From Legionella cherrii (GTDB lineage Bacteria > Pseudomonadota > Gammaproteobacteria > Legionellales > Legionellaceae), in NCBI RefSeq assembly GCF_900635815.1, contig NZ_LR134173.1, positions 1,644,001-1,708,000 of the forward strand: a DNA stretch of 64,000 nucleotides. The letters run 5' to 3'. Below, piece by piece: positions 1-9,654 of the stretch. Position numbers and translations under genes: made by a program. Below the pieces are notes generated by a model, which saw only the letters and a list, made by a program, of their open reading frames with translations, searched no databases and was not told where the DNA came from. Each line of letters starts with the position of its first letter. Position 1 is the stretch's first letter.

Positions 1-1
1 G

Positions 2-1942
2 GAGCAATATGTCGTGCGGCAAACAATGCAACAGGATCTACAACGTACCGATTTGAGCCAGCAAACCAGTATTTTGTCACAGCCAGTCGCTGATGCAATT
101 GCACAATTACGGAATCAAATTGCAGAAACTTTACTAAATCATGATGCCGAGCGAGGTTGGACTAAGGCGTACAGTTTGGATCAGCAAAGTGCGCTACACA
201 CGGCAGATTTTCTTATTTATTCTTCACTCACTACGATTGCGCATCGGCCAGGACAAAATAGTTCATATACCAATAATTGGCCCTATGAGCCTACTATGGG
301 CAATAATCCAACGCCCCATACTTTTTACTGGACCTGGGTATCATTTTGTTTTGTATTTCTGGGTTTTGGTGCCGTACTTTTTATTTATCATCGATATTTG
401 AGTGCTCCGGATGATGCGTTTAAAACACCTGTATTTCTGGGGTTTGAAGCACTGACCCCCAGTCAACGTAAGGCAGGGCAATATTTTGTGGTCGTAGCAC
501 TCGTTCTCTTGATCCAGATTGCTGTGGGGGCAATTATGGCACATTACTATACAGAGCGTACGGGATTTTATGGGATTAATATTAATGAATTTTTACCCTT
601 TAATTTTCTGCGGGATGTACACATTCAAACGCCAATTGTTTGGATTGCTCTTTCTTGGGTAAGTTCTGCTGTTTTTATGGCTCCTCTTATCAGTGGAAAG
701 GAAGCAAAAAGACAAGGCTTTTTTGTTGATCTCTTATTTTGGGTCACTTTGTTTATTGTAGGCGGTGCAATTCTTGGTAATTATTTAGGAATTATGGGCT
801 ATGTAAATGAATCCTGGTTTTGGATTGGCAATCAGGGGTTATCTTATCTGCAGCTCGGTCGTTTATGGCAAATTGGATTTTGTATCGGGCTTTTCCTTTG
901 GAGTTTTATTGTTTTTCGTGGCATGTGGCCTACCTGGATTGGTTTAAAGAGTGCTGCGGTTGAGTTTTGGACTGGGCGTATTCGCTTAGAGCATCTTTTT
1001 TGGGCAAGTACTATAAATATTGCGGTATTGTATTGTTTTGGGATGATCCCGTTAACAGGGATTGAAAAATCGTTCACGATTACTGATTTTTGGCGTTGGT
1101 GGGTAGTCCATCTTTGGGTGGAGCAGTCTTTTGAGTTTTTTGCTGCATGTGCCACAGCGTATCTTTTAATGGGAACTGGGTTAATTTCACGTTCTCTAGC
1201 AGAGCGAACAATGTACTTTGAAACAATTCTTGTATTCTTAGGAGGTATCATCGGTACAGGACATCATTGGTATTGGACCGGTACGCCGGATCTCTGGGTT
1301 CCACTAGGATCCATGTTTTCATTTATTGAGGTATTACCTTTAGTTCTGCTTATTATTGATGCAATCGAGAATTATCAGTTAATTAAACGCCAATACACAT
1401 TTACTTATAATCTGGCTTTTCTTTATATTTTGGGGGCTTCTTTTTGGAACTTTGTGGGGGCAGGAGTATTTGGCGGAGGAACACTCAATGCGCCACTTGT
1501 AAATTATTATGAGCATGGGACATTTCTTACTTTAAACCATGCACACACAGCATTATTTGGCGCATTTGGTTTACTGGGGCTGGGCTTAATTTATTTTTGC
1601 TTACGTTATGCCGCAGGTGATCGTTTTCCTTGGAGTGACCGTTTGGGAACTTGGGCATTTTGGCTTTATAACTTAGGCTTGGTTTTATGGATTGTGTTGA
1701 ATTTCTTCCCTGTGGGTTGGTCCCAGTTAATGGATGTATACGAGCATGGGTTTGCTCATTCAAGAAGCCTTGAGTTTTATAATACAACGTTGTTATGGCA
1801 GTGGTTACGATTACCTGGAGATGTATTATTTGCTCTTGGTGCGTTATTTATGGCCTATGATTTTATTAAAAAGTTAGGTCCTTTTTTTCCAAGATGGGTA
1901 AAAGTGAAGAGTTTAGAACAACAGTCTGCCCATGAAGTTTAG
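2..1942 (+). CDS. norB: Quinol-dependent nitric oxide reductase, large subunit (qNOR/NorZ-type), 5' truncated by window edge
   Basis: Heme-copper-oxidase-like membrane protein predicted to reduce NO to N2O with electrons from quinol in the inner membrane. The frame is open from base 2, and the GTG at 14 is not preceded by a stop, so the true N-terminus lies outside the window. Full qNOR proteins have about 760 residues; about 646 are here. Many hydrophobic helices are visible. Diagnostic segments are VVHLWVEQSFEFF (first FeB histidine and the NOR-type glutamates), GTGHHWYWTG (FeB histidine pair) and LNHAHTALFG (heme histidines). The N-terminal hydrophilic part before the first helix fits the fused NorC-like extension of quinol-type enzymes. 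It probably detoxifies NO, as inside phagocytes. The subfamily call is confident; the gene symbol is used in the broad sense. Confidence 0.93.
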   Translation, partial: EQYVVRQTMQQDLQRTDLSQQTSILSQPVADAIAQLRNQIAETLLNHDAERGWTKAYSLDQQSALHTADFLIYSSLTTIAHRPGQNSSYTNNWPYEPTMGNNPTPHTFYWTWVSFCFVFLGFGAVLFIYHRYLSAPDDAFKTPVFLGFEALTPSQRKAGQYFVVVALVLLIQIAVGAIMAHYYTERTGFYGININEFLPFNFLRDVHIQTPIVWIALSWVSSAVFMAPLISGKEAKRQGFFVDLLFWVTLFIVGGAILGNYLGIMGYVNESWFWIGNQGLSYLQLGRLWQIGFCIGLFLWSFIVFRGMWPTWIGLKSAAVEFWTGRIRLEHLFWASTINIAVLYCFGMIPLTGIEKSFTITDFWRWWVVHLWVEQSFEFFAACATAYLLMGTGLISRSLAERTMYFETILVFLGGIIGTGHHWYWTGTPDLWVPLGSMFSFIEVLPLVLLIIDAIENYQLIKRQYTFTYNLAFLYILGASFWNFVGAGVFGGGTLNAPLVNYYEHGTFLTLNHAHTALFGAFGLLGLGLIYFCLRYAAGDRFPWSDRLGTWAFWLYNLGLVLWIVLNFFPVGWSQLMDVYEHGFAHSRSLEFYNTTLLWQWLRLPGDVLFALGALFMAYDFIKKLGPFFPRWVKVKSLEQQSAHEV

Positions 1943-1971
1943 GGCTACTATACCCAAGGAAAGGCATTATT

Positions 1972-2499
1972 ATGCCTGAGCTTTTTACGATCGGACATTC
2001 AACGCATTCTTTGCAAGAATTTCTTGAAATCGTTCACGCACATCAAATTTCTCACCTTGTTGATGTGCGAACTATTCCTAGATCGCGTACCGTTCCCTGG
2101 TTTAATAGAGAAGAGTTTAGAAAATCACTCGAAAAAGAAAAAATTGCATACATACACGTACCTAATTTAGGTGGTTTACGAAAGGTTAATAAAAACTCCA
2201 TCAATATCGGATGGCGAAATGCAAGTTTTCGAGGCTATGCCGATTACATGCAAACAAATGAATTTCTTGCAGGACTTGATGAATTAAATGACATAATAAA
2301 AAAAGGGCATAAAGTGGTAATCATGTGTGCAGAAGCAGTGCCATGGCGATGCCATCGCTCACTTATTGCTGATGCAGAACTGATTCGCAATTACGTTGTT
2401 TGGCACATAATGAATAAAACCACTGCCAATCCTCATCAACTCACTTCTTTTGCAGTGGTGAATAAAGAGAAGAATCCAGTGCAAATTTATTATCCATAA
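1972..2499 (+). CDS. DUF488 family protein
   Basis: A 175-residue soluble protein of the DUF488 family, which has no settled biochemical role. Family hallmarks are visible: TIGHSTHSLQEF near the N-terminus, LVDVRTIPRSRTVPWF next, and CAEAVPWRCHRS near residue 120, with the conserved cysteine/arginine cluster. It starts 29 nt after the norB stop and may be cotranscribed with it. The ATG follows an AAGGCA-like sequence. Length is normal for the family and nothing looks broken. Any link to NO metabolism is inferred only from position. Confidence 0.85.
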   Translation: MPELFTIGHSTHSLQEFLEIVHAHQISHLVDVRTIPRSRTVPWFNREEFRKSLEKEKIAYIHVPNLGGLRKVNKNSINIGWRNASFRGYADYMQTNEFLAGLDELNDIIKKGHKVVIMCAEAVPWRCHRSLIADAELIRNYVVWHIMNKTTANPHQLTSFAVVNKEKNPVQIYYP

Positions 2500-2637
2500 T
2501 GATTCATATTTTTTTTGGCCTGGTGCAGGATACTATTTTTCGAGTTGCGCTATCGAGAAAAATTATAATTGATATAATGGCTTGCTGATTTATTGTTTAA
2601 GAAGCGAATTTCATTAACCACTTTCTAGGAAATAAAA

Positions 2638-3330
2638 ATGTTAAGGAAGATTTATTGGGGAGCTGTGGTTTCTTTAGTGCTAGCTAATCCTTCGTTTGCT
2701 GGATTTTATCTGGGGGCTGGGATTGGACCTGAATATGCCCAATTTACGCAAAAATCTCATGTTTTTGATAATCATGGTAACTTTAATGTGATAGATGAAC
2801 AGAATTTTTCAGGCGCTGGTATTTTCGGCACTTTTTTTGGAGGTTATTCCTGGATACGCAATCGGTTTTATTTGGCAGCTGAAGCCAATTTTAATCCAAG
2901 CTCAGTTCAATATCGATTGGTTAATAAAGAGTACATTAATCATGATTTCAAGAAAACGTCATTCACCATTCACTATAGTGAGGGAGTAAGCGCATTGCCA
3001 GGTTTCTTGCTAACAGAGGATGCTGTAGTTTATGGACGAATTGGTTATGCGAATGGTCATGTTGCACTTCATAACTCAGATAACACGGTACGTAGTTCAG
3101 TAGCAAATCGTAGTGGCATTCGTTACGGTGTTGGAGTTCGCTATAATCTTACCACGCAATGGATGTTGATGGCGGATTATAGTCAAACCAATTACGAGAA
3201 ATTCAGCAGTCACGTTTTTGAGCCTTTTGGTGGGGTTACCAAAAATACTCGCATTTATCCAGTTTCTGCACAATTTGCTTTTGGGGTTATTTATAATTTT
3301 GAAAAACCGAAACCAGTTTTTGTTAAGTAA
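2638..3330 (+). CDS. Outer-membrane beta-barrel protein
   Basis: A 230-residue protein with a clear signal peptide: charged start (MLRK), hydrophobic core and a likely cleavage after NPSFA. The mature protein begins with GFYLGAGIG, the usual first strand of small Legionella surface barrels. Alternating polar and hydrophobic strands follow (YGVGVRYNLTTQWMLMADYS). The last strand is FAFGVIYNF, followed by a short charged tail. It fits the OmpA-like/OprF-like 8-stranded porin-fold proteins that Legionella carries in several copies. The ligand is unknown. A TATAAT-like hexamer lies at about 2574. It is probably transcribed alone. Confidence 0.82.
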   Translation: MLRKIYWGAVVSLVLANPSFAGFYLGAGIGPEYAQFTQKSHVFDNHGNFNVIDEQNFSGAGIFGTFFGGYSWIRNRFYLAAEANFNPSSVQYRLVNKEYINHDFKKTSFTIHYSEGVSALPGFLLTEDAVVYGRIGYANGHVALHNSDNTVRSSVANRSGIRYGVGVRYNLTTQWMLMADYSQTNYEKFSSHVFEPFGGVTKNTRIYPVSAQFAFGVIYNFEKPKPVFVK

Positions 3331-3412
3331 TATAAGTCTCATCACTCAGCGGATGCAAGTTGGTATGCTTGGTGTTCGCTGTGCTGTGTCTAGACTACAG
3401 AAATAGATGGTT

Positions 3413-4636
3413 CTAATCGAGGCTGATTGTGCTTTGATCCATATCCTCGTCCTTCTTATCTATTTTTCCATTTGAAGTGAGTGGTGAAGGATCAATGCCA
3501 AACAGTGATATGTTTTTAAAGAGTTTCAGGAAATTAGTTAATTTATAGGTTGATGAAGAAGTTGTTTCTTCTTTTTTAAAAACAGTCTCAATAGACTGAC
3601 AAGTTTCTTCAGAGTATTCATCAAAATTGCCTACGCCAATAACTAACAAAATAAAATCTTGGGGGATTACTTCGAGCCAGTGATAAAATGATAATTCACA
3701 TTTGAAATATTGTTCATCAAGCGGATAAACACAATTCCCTTGATTATAGTTTTTCTCCGTTAATAGAATCACCTGTCTCACTCCAAAAGCGCTTAATTGA
3801 TTCCATGAAGGTAATTTTTCAACATCAATTTCAGTGAACCCATGATTGGGTTCCAGTATTAATCCTAATGATGACTCATGTAATGCAGATGCGCGTGAGA
3901 GCAATTCATCGCGCGGTAAAGAATCTTGTAATTGATCCATAATCCGTGTTTGCGACGTTTCATCACACACGATGGAAAGCTGCCAAATGCAATCAATTCC
4001 ATTACTATACAATGCACTTGCAACAGGGGCTTCATGACCCGTAAAGTTAATGAACAGTGTATTATCCAGTCGATCTAGGGCATCTAATTCAGCCAGTACC
4101 CTATTTGTCGTGTCTTTAATACTTTTATCAATGCTTTTGGTGATAAAGTGCCGTCCTTTGGGGACCACCTCGTGTGAACTATTGAAACGAATATAATGCA
4201 TTGGCTGCCCCAGCTTTGAGAGCAACTCTTCGGAGGGATTTAAAGTTTGTAATAACGTCTTCAAGTTGCGATGAGGTGTTCTGTTGAACTCATCATTGGG
4301 GATTGATTTGGTGTTGCGAACGGCGGGATTTTGTAATCGATTGATTTTATCGATAATAATCTTACACTGGCTTAATTCATCGACTGAGACTAAGAAGGCA
4401 TATTCCCCTTCCAAGTTGATAGGTGTAACCCCTAAATATTTTTTAAAAAAATTATCGCGTAGTGCATATTTGTTCGTTCTGCTTGTCTTACTATCTCCAG
4501 TGACAATTTGAGTCAAAATCAACAAGCGATTTTCGTCTTTTAAAAACTCTATTTTATCTAAATAACAATTAAAATCTTCCGTCTCGTCGATAATCGCTTT
4601 CAAAGCATCTATAACAAGTCGTGCATCGGGTTTCAT
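3413..4636 (-). CDS. Hypothetical protein, 407 residues
   Basis: I do not recognise this family. The protein is soluble, with no signal peptide or convincing membrane helix. It ends in an acidic, Ser/Thr-rich tail (KKDEDMDQSTISLD) and carries another KKEETTSSSTYKL stretch about 55 residues earlier. Such tails occur in many Dot/Icm substrates, so an effector role is possible but unproven. The middle part (LFINFTGHEAPVASALYS, LVIGVGNFDEYSEE) looks like an alpha/beta fold. It is convergent with the porin gene and stands alone. The ATG at 4636 has no obvious ribosome binding site. Confidence 0.6.
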   Translation of the reverse strand: MKPDARLVIDALKAIIDETEDFNCYLDKIEFLKDENRLLILTQIVTGDSKTSRTNKYALRDNFFKKYLGVTPINLEGEYAFLVSVDELSQCKIIIDKINRLQNPAVRNTKSIPNDEFNRTPHRNLKTLLQTLNPSEELLSKLGQPMHYIRFNSSHEVVPKGRHFITKSIDKSIKDTTNRVLAELDALDRLDNTLFINFTGHEAPVASALYSNGIDCIWQLSIVCDETSQTRIMDQLQDSLPRDELLSRASALHESSLGLILEPNHGFTEIDVEKLPSWNQLSAFGVRQVILLTEKNYNQGNCVYPLDEQYFKCELSFYHWLEVIPQDFILLVIGVGNFDEYSEETCQSIETVFKKEETTSSSTYKLTNFLKLFKNISLFGIDPSPLTSNGKIDKKDEDMDQSTISLD

Positions 4637-4791
4637 AGTGATTTCACTATCGCAAGATCGAGTGGTTGAAGCTCAAATAAAGAAACATGATTCGCGCACT
4701 CTTTGGATAATAATTACAATTATAGGCTATAGAAGAATCAGAATCCTTAGCAAGGCTTAATTAAAAAATTCATCACAGGACAGCAGGGAGA

Positions 4792-5115
4792 TTACCATCC
4801 CCCTTCATACGGTCGATGTTTTTTCATTTGGCTTTCATTATCACCCCGATGGTAATGTAATCTCCACGAGGGTTGTTTGGTCTTATTATCCCAAAAGGGA
4901 TGATAGTCAATGGCAAAACAACGTTTTAGTTTGCCATTTGCCTGCTCCTTATAAAGATTCAAACCCCCTCCGCCTTTTTCATATAAAAGAAAAGCGGCGC
5001 GGAAATTGCCTTTGCGAAGCAGTGCATACATCGCGATAGAGGTTGATAAAAAACCAACCGCTAAATTAATACTTTTTTGAGCTTCTGGGGAAATTTGTTC
5101 GTGTTTCTCTTCCAT
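4792..5115 (-). CDS. Hypothetical small protein, 107 residues
   Basis: A short protein of unknown family. Residues about 15-35 (INLAVGFLSTSIAMYALLRKG) form a possible single membrane helix. A glycine-rich turn (GGGG) and a basic, aromatic C-terminal half (DYHPFWDNKTKQPSWRLHYHR) follow. The composition looks like real coding sequence rather than a shadow frame, and there is no competing ORF on the other strand. It lies between two unrelated transcription units. Function cannot be inferred. Confidence 0.5.
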   Translation of the reverse strand: MEEKHEQISPEAQKSINLAVGFLSTSIAMYALLRKGNFRAAFLLYEKGGGGLNLYKEQANGKLKRCFAIDYHPFWDNKTKQPSWRLHYHRGDNESQMKKHRPYEGGW

Positions 5116-5308
5116 TTCGGGGCTATATGTCAGGTTGCAGACTGGTTTAACACCAGGCTATCAAATTATTATTGGGCGAGATTTTATATTATTTTCAGGC
5201 AACATGCCTCTTTTTTAAAAGCATATAAAATCATAAAGTTAAATTAACAATTCACTGAACCAATATTTTGATATACTTTTAAGATAAGCCCTATGATCTC
5301 TATCGCAA

Positions 5309-8300
5309 ATGTACATCGAATCGAGCCATTTAGTCTTCTCACCCTCCGATCTGACTCAGTTTATGGAAAGTCCTTTTGTATCCTGGATAGAGCATCTTGC
5401 AGTGGTGCATCCTGATTTATTACCCTCACCTGATGCGAAAAATGAATTAGTGGATGTACTGCAACATTTGGGAAATCAACACGAGTTGGATCTCTTGACC
5501 CAATTTAAACAACAAGGATTATCCGTTGTTAATTTACATCAACAGGCTGACACCTATGATTCAACTTTAATTGCAATGAAAAGCGGCGCTGATGTGATTT
5601 ATCAAGCGCATTTACAATTGCTTCCATTTCAGGGATATGCTGATTTCTTAATAAAAATACCAGGTAAGAGTCGATTTGGGGATTATTGTTATGAGGTTTG
5701 GGACACCAAGCTCGCCAAATCAGTGAAACCTAGTTTTCTGTTGCAATTATGTTGTTATGCAGAAATGCTCGAAGCCATGCAAGGCGGGGGAGCTGAATTC
5801 ATCACTGTGGTTTTGGGAAATCAGGAACAGAGACGCTTTCGTACGGCAGATTATTTGTATTTCTACCAAAATTTGAAGCAGCAGTTTTTATCGGCGCATC
5901 AGAATTTTGATTTCACAGAGTGTCCCGATCCGGCTGCATCTAAAAATTGGGGAAGATGGAGTAATTATGCCGAGGAGCTATTAACAAGAGCGGATCATTT
6001 AATTCAGGTAGCAACCATTACCTCAGGACAAGTCAAAAAGTTGCAGCAAGCGGACATTAATACGATGACCGAATTAGCTCATACCACATGTTCTTGGGTA
6101 AAAGGGATAAAGCCAGAGCGTTTTGTGCGTTTGCAAGCACAAGCCAAAATTCAAAAAGCAAGCAGAGGTAAGGAAATCCCCTTATATCAATTAATGCCTC
6201 ATGTTCCAGGACAAAAGCAGGGCTTGGCGCTTTTACCACCTGCATCACCGCATGATATTTTTTTCGATATTGAAGGTTTTCCTCTTGAAGAAGGGGGCTT
6301 GGAGTATCTATGGGGAGTGACTTATTTTGATGAAAAAGCCCAACGTCAATATAAAGATTTTTGGGCACATAACGCGGAACAGGAAAAAGAAGCTTTTCAA
6401 GGGTTTGTGATGTGGGCCTATCAACGTTGGCAAGAAGATCCAAAAATGCATATTTATCATTATGCCAATTATGAAATTTCTGCATGTCGACGACTCATGG
6501 GGCGATATGGTGTTTGTGAAGATGAAGTCGATCAGCTCTTGCGTAATGAAGTATTTGTTGATTTATATAAGATTGTCAAAAACTCACTGATTGTTGGGGA
6601 GCCGCGCTATTCAATTAAAAATATAGAGCATTTATACCGCGGTAAACGAAATACTGAGGTAGGTTCAGGAGGCGACTCCGTCGTTGTTTATGAGCATTGG
6701 CGAGAAAAACCAGATGGGGAAAATTGGCAAACATCAAAAATATTAAATGATATTCGCGCTTACAATATTGATGATTGCAATTCTACTCAGGAATTAGTTG
6801 ATTGGCTGAGGGAACGGCAATTAGAGCAAGGTATTTGTTACTTAGGTAAAACCGAACCTGTTGCGCTTGAAGTGAAGACAGAATTGAGTGAGCGTATTCA
6901 ATTACGCGATCGATTGTTGATGGAAGCAGAACGCTTGAAGGCAGAGGGGGATTTGCAACGCGCTAAAATCAACCTGATTTTTGCATGGTCTATTGAGTTC
7001 CACCGACGTGAAGCCAAGCCAGTGTTTTGGCGTATGTTTGATCGATTGGGACTCACTGGAGAGGAGCTACTCGATGATATTGATTGTTTGGCCTTTTGCC
7101 GGCGAACTGCTAAGCCACCGTACAAGACCTCCCCAAGATCACGCAATTTGGCCTATGAATATTTTTTTGATCCGGAACAGGAATTTAAAGGGAATGCGAA
7201 ACAGTATTTTATTTTAGGCGAGGAAACCGAAGACGGTAAGGCTGTTGCGGCCAATTATTGTGAAGAGGGTAGTGATCTGGAACATGGAATTATTGTATTA
7301 CAAATGAAAAATGAACCCGATGATCCGATTACTTTAGTTCCCAATGAATATGTTGATCCACATTCAATTCCTGAAGCGATTGCGAAGCAGGCTGCGTCAT
7401 TTGAACAGGGGTTACTAGAGAATACTGCGATACTCGATTTTCTGAGCAAATCCTATCCGCGCATCAACGATCATCAACGAGGATTCGCCATCGCACCAAG
7501 TCATGATCCTAAGAAGCGATTAGAGGAGATCATTCATGCGGTTTTAAATTTAAATAACAGCTATCTTACCCTGCAAGGTCCTCCGGGTGCAGGTAAAACC
7601 TATACTGGAAAACATTTAATCGCAGCGCTTGTGCAAAAAGGAAAAAAAATAGGAATTTCCTCAAACAGCCACAAGGCGATTAATAACTTATTGTTGAATA
7701 CTGTTGCCTATTGCCATGAGGAGGGAATAAAAGGACATTTTGCTTGTACACGTAATACAGAGGAACAAATTGAAGCGTTAAATATCGCCGTCTTGGAGAA
7801 TAAACAGATCATCGATTTTATTCAGCCTGGATGTGTAGTAGGTACTACTGTTTGGGGGTTTGCTCGAGAAGAATTAGCTGATGCTTTTGATTATTTATTT
7901 ATTGATGAGGCAGGGCAAGTCAGTGTTGCCAATTTGATTGCGATGAGCCGCTCAACACGCAATATTATTTTAATGGGTGATCAAATGCAGTTGGGTCAGC
8001 CTTCCCAAGGAAGTCATCCCGAAGAAAGTGGTTTATCCATATTGGATTACTTAGTACATACAACCCCTACTATCCCTGATTCTATGGGGGTTTTTTTAGG
8101 AACTACCTATAGAATGCATCCGGCAGTGAATCAATTCATTAGCGAGGCGATTTATGAAGGCAAGCTGGAAACTGACCCTCAAAATGCTCAGCAAATAATA
8201 AAGGTTCCCGAGGGTTATAAGGGGGTTCTAAATAAAGAGGCTGGTATTATTCCTATATCGGTTTTTCATGAGGGAAATACACAAGCCAGTGATGAGGAAG

Positions 8301-8707
8301 TGGAGCAGATTGTGTTATTAACCCAAAAGCTCTTGGGGAGAACCTTTAAGGAAAAAAAAGGCTTACTAAGAACGATTGGTTGGAAGGATATTCTTTTTGT
8401 TGCTCCCTACAATCATCAAGTAAGCAAATTAAAAGCAGCACTGGGTGAGCAGGCTAAAGTGGGTAGTGTGGATAAGTTTCAAGGACAAGAGGCTCCAATT
8501 GTTTTTTTGAGTATGTGTGCCAGTAATGTGGATGAATCACCCCGAGGACTTAGTTTTCTCTTTGATAAAAACAGAATCAATGTTGCGATATCAAGAGCGC
8601 AGTGTTTGGCGATCGTGGTATATTCCCCAACTTTACTCGAGGCGACTCCAACAAACATCGAGCAGATTGCGATGATGAATGTATTTTGCCGATTGGTGAA
8701 ACATTAG
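5309..8707 (+). CDS. TM0106-like RecB nuclease / DnaQ-like exonuclease / SF1 helicase fusion
   Basis: A 1132-residue multidomain DNA enzyme. The N-terminal RecB-type (PD-(D/E)XK) nuclease is shown by VWDTK (D132, K134) and the following QLCCYAEML helix. Next is an RNase H/DnaQ-like domain with FDIEG (D320, E322) and a later NIDDCNST motif. The C-terminal half is a Dna2/UPF1-like superfamily 1 helicase with Walker A GPPGAGKT (757-764), Walker B FIDEAGQ (D866, E867), a GDQMQLGQP motif III, TTYRMHP, and motifs V/VI DKFQGQE and NVAISRAQ. The combination matches the TM0106 RecB-like nuclease/helicase family, presumably acting in DNA repair or foreign DNA processing. All catalytic motifs look intact. 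Its stop overlaps the convergent oxygenase gene by 4 nt. Confidence 0.9.
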   Translation: MYIESSHLVFSPSDLTQFMESPFVSWIEHLAVVHPDLLPSPDAKNELVDVLQHLGNQHELDLLTQFKQQGLSVVNLHQQADTYDSTLIAMKSGADVIYQAHLQLLPFQGYADFLIKIPGKSRFGDYCYEVWDTKLAKSVKPSFLLQLCCYAEMLEAMQGGGAEFITVVLGNQEQRRFRTADYLYFYQNLKQQFLSAHQNFDFTECPDPAASKNWGRWSNYAEELLTRADHLIQVATITSGQVKKLQQADINTMTELAHTTCSWVKGIKPERFVRLQAQAKIQKASRGKEIPLYQLMPHVPGQKQGLALLPPASPHDIFFDIEGFPLEEGGLEYLWGVTYFDEKAQRQYKDFWAHNAEQEKEAFQGFVMWAYQRWQEDPKMHIYHYANYEISACRRLMGRYGVCEDEVDQLLRNEVFVDLYKIVKNSLIVGEPRYSIKNIEHLYRGKRNTEVGSGGDSVVVYEHWREKPDGENWQTSKILNDIRAYNIDDCNSTQELVDWLRERQLEQGICYLGKTEPVALEVKTELSERIQLRDRLLMEAERLKAEGDLQRAKINLIFAWSIEFHRREAKPVFWRMFDRLGLTGEELLDDIDCLAFCRRTAKPPYKTSPRSRNLAYEYFFDPEQEFKGNAKQYFILGEETEDGKAVAANYCEEGSDLEHGIIVLQMKNEPDDPITLVPNEYVDPHSIPEAIAKQAASFEQGLLENTAILDFLSKSYPRINDHQRGFAIAPSHDPKKRLEEIIHAVLNLNNSYLTLQGPPGAGKTYTGKHLIAALVQKGKKIGISSNSHKAINNLLLNTVAYCHEEGIKGHFACTRNTEEQIEALNIAVLENKQIIDFIQPGCVVGTTVWGFAREELADAFDYLFIDEAGQVSVANLIAMSRSTRNIILMGDQMQLGQPSQGSHPEESGLSILDYLVHTTPTIPDSMGVFLGTTYRMHPAVNQFISEAIYEGKLETDPQNAQQIIKVPEGYKGVLNKEAGIIPISVFHEGNTQASDEEVEQIVLLTQKLLGRTFKEKKGLLRTIGWKDILFVAPYNHQVSKLKAALGEQAKVGSVDKFQGQEAPIVFLSMCASNVDESPRGLSFLFDKNRINVAISRAQCLAIVVYSPTLLEATPTNIEQIAMMNVFCRLVKH

Positions 8708-9654
8708 TAAACGCGGCGGGGTCTTAATTTATGGGCAATAATGGCAAGTATACTTACAATAGGCAATATAATTGGAAATATCATAAACTCAACCAATTTC
8801 ATCAGATATTTTTTTACTCCAGTTGCTAAAGCATACCGTTCACTAAATTTTTTAACAATCGGCCAATTACTAATCAAAAAACCAGTTGGCTCTTTAAACC
8901 CCAGGAAAAAATATCCTGTAAAATACCCATAAATATGCAGTATTTTTTGAGGATAAAAAATATAGCACGCGGAAGAAGACGGCTCGAGATATTCAGTATA
9001 ATGCCAACAATTTCTTGGCATAAACAACATATCTCCTTTTTCAAGGGTCACTCTATACCCTTCAGCTTGTTTTGATCTTGGATACTCTTGATTTATTTCT
9101 TCCAAAGGTCGGCTAAAGTCAATCAAGCTATCGCTCACAAAAGGAAGTTTATACAGCGCTTCACTCTGATCTTGAGTGAATAATAAAAATCTCTTTCTAC
9201 CGCTTAAACATACATGAAGGTTGCTGCAATGCTCTCTGTCATAATGCATATAGGTATGGGTGTTTTGGCCACCAAAAAAATAGATTACTTTTAAAGTCTT
9301 ATTGAAGTATCTTGGCCTTAAGGGAATATGTTGCCAAAGGGGGATATGTTTTTCAATCTCAGCTGACTGTTTTTCGGTAAGAATTTGACCGAATATTCGG
9401 TAGGGCATATTTTGTTTTATTTTAGCGATTATTGTCCCAAAATCAGCGGGTTGATGTGCAACGCGACGATTATTTTCAAAAGTAGCATAGGTTGTGTCGG
9501 CTTGAATGTGTTTTTCGAAATAATCTAAATCAAAGTTACCCTCAAAGTTTTTTATTTTTATGAGCAGAGGCTCCTTAGACTTATAGAGAATATTCTTGAT
9601 TTTCTCTTCGTCGCCATAAAAATAATCTATGGTTTTCACATCCATAATTTTCAT
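8704..9654 (-). CDS. JmjC/cupin-like Fe(II)/2-oxoglutarate oxygenase
   Basis: A 316-residue protein of the cupin-like/JmjC family (FIH- and MINA53-like hydroxylases). The iron triad is visible: H137-x-D139 in YMHYDREH, and distal H218 in NCWHYTEYL. LSGRKRFLLF and LEKGDMLFMP are typical family strands. The C-terminal 30 residues (MIFPIILPIVSILAII) form a likely membrane helix with a basic end, which is unusual for the family and suggests membrane anchoring. The start codon overlaps the stop of the methyltransferase gene (ATGA overlap), so the two are translationally coupled. Next to the divergent polyketide synthase it may hydroxylate a polyketide or carrier-bound intermediate. That role is inferred from position; protein hydroxylation is the alternative. 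Confidence 0.82.
   Translation of the reverse strand: MKIMDVKTIDYFYGDEEKIKNILYKSKEPLLIKIKNFEGNFDLDYFEKHIQADTTYATFENNRRVAHQPADFGTIIAKIKQNMPYRIFGQILTEKQSAEIEKHIPLWQHIPLRPRYFNKTLKVIYFFGGQNTHTYMHYDREHCSNLHVCLSGRKRFLLFTQDQSEALYKLPFVSDSLIDFSRPLEEINQEYPRSKQAEGYRVTLEKGDMLFMPRNCWHYTEYLEPSSSACYIFYPQKILHIYGYFTGYFFLGFKEPTGFLISNWPIVKKFSERYALATGVKKYLMKLVEFMIFPIILPIVSILAIIAHKLRPRRVY

Noticed and set aside
844..1251. 135-codon minus-strand ORF inside norB
   Set aside because: Lies opposite clearly coding norB helices; its composition is that of an antisense shadow, with no motif or ribosome binding site.
1..1942. CcoN cytochrome oxidase subunit
   Set aside because: The NOR-type glutamate motif (VEQSFEFF) and the long N-terminal extension favour qNOR.
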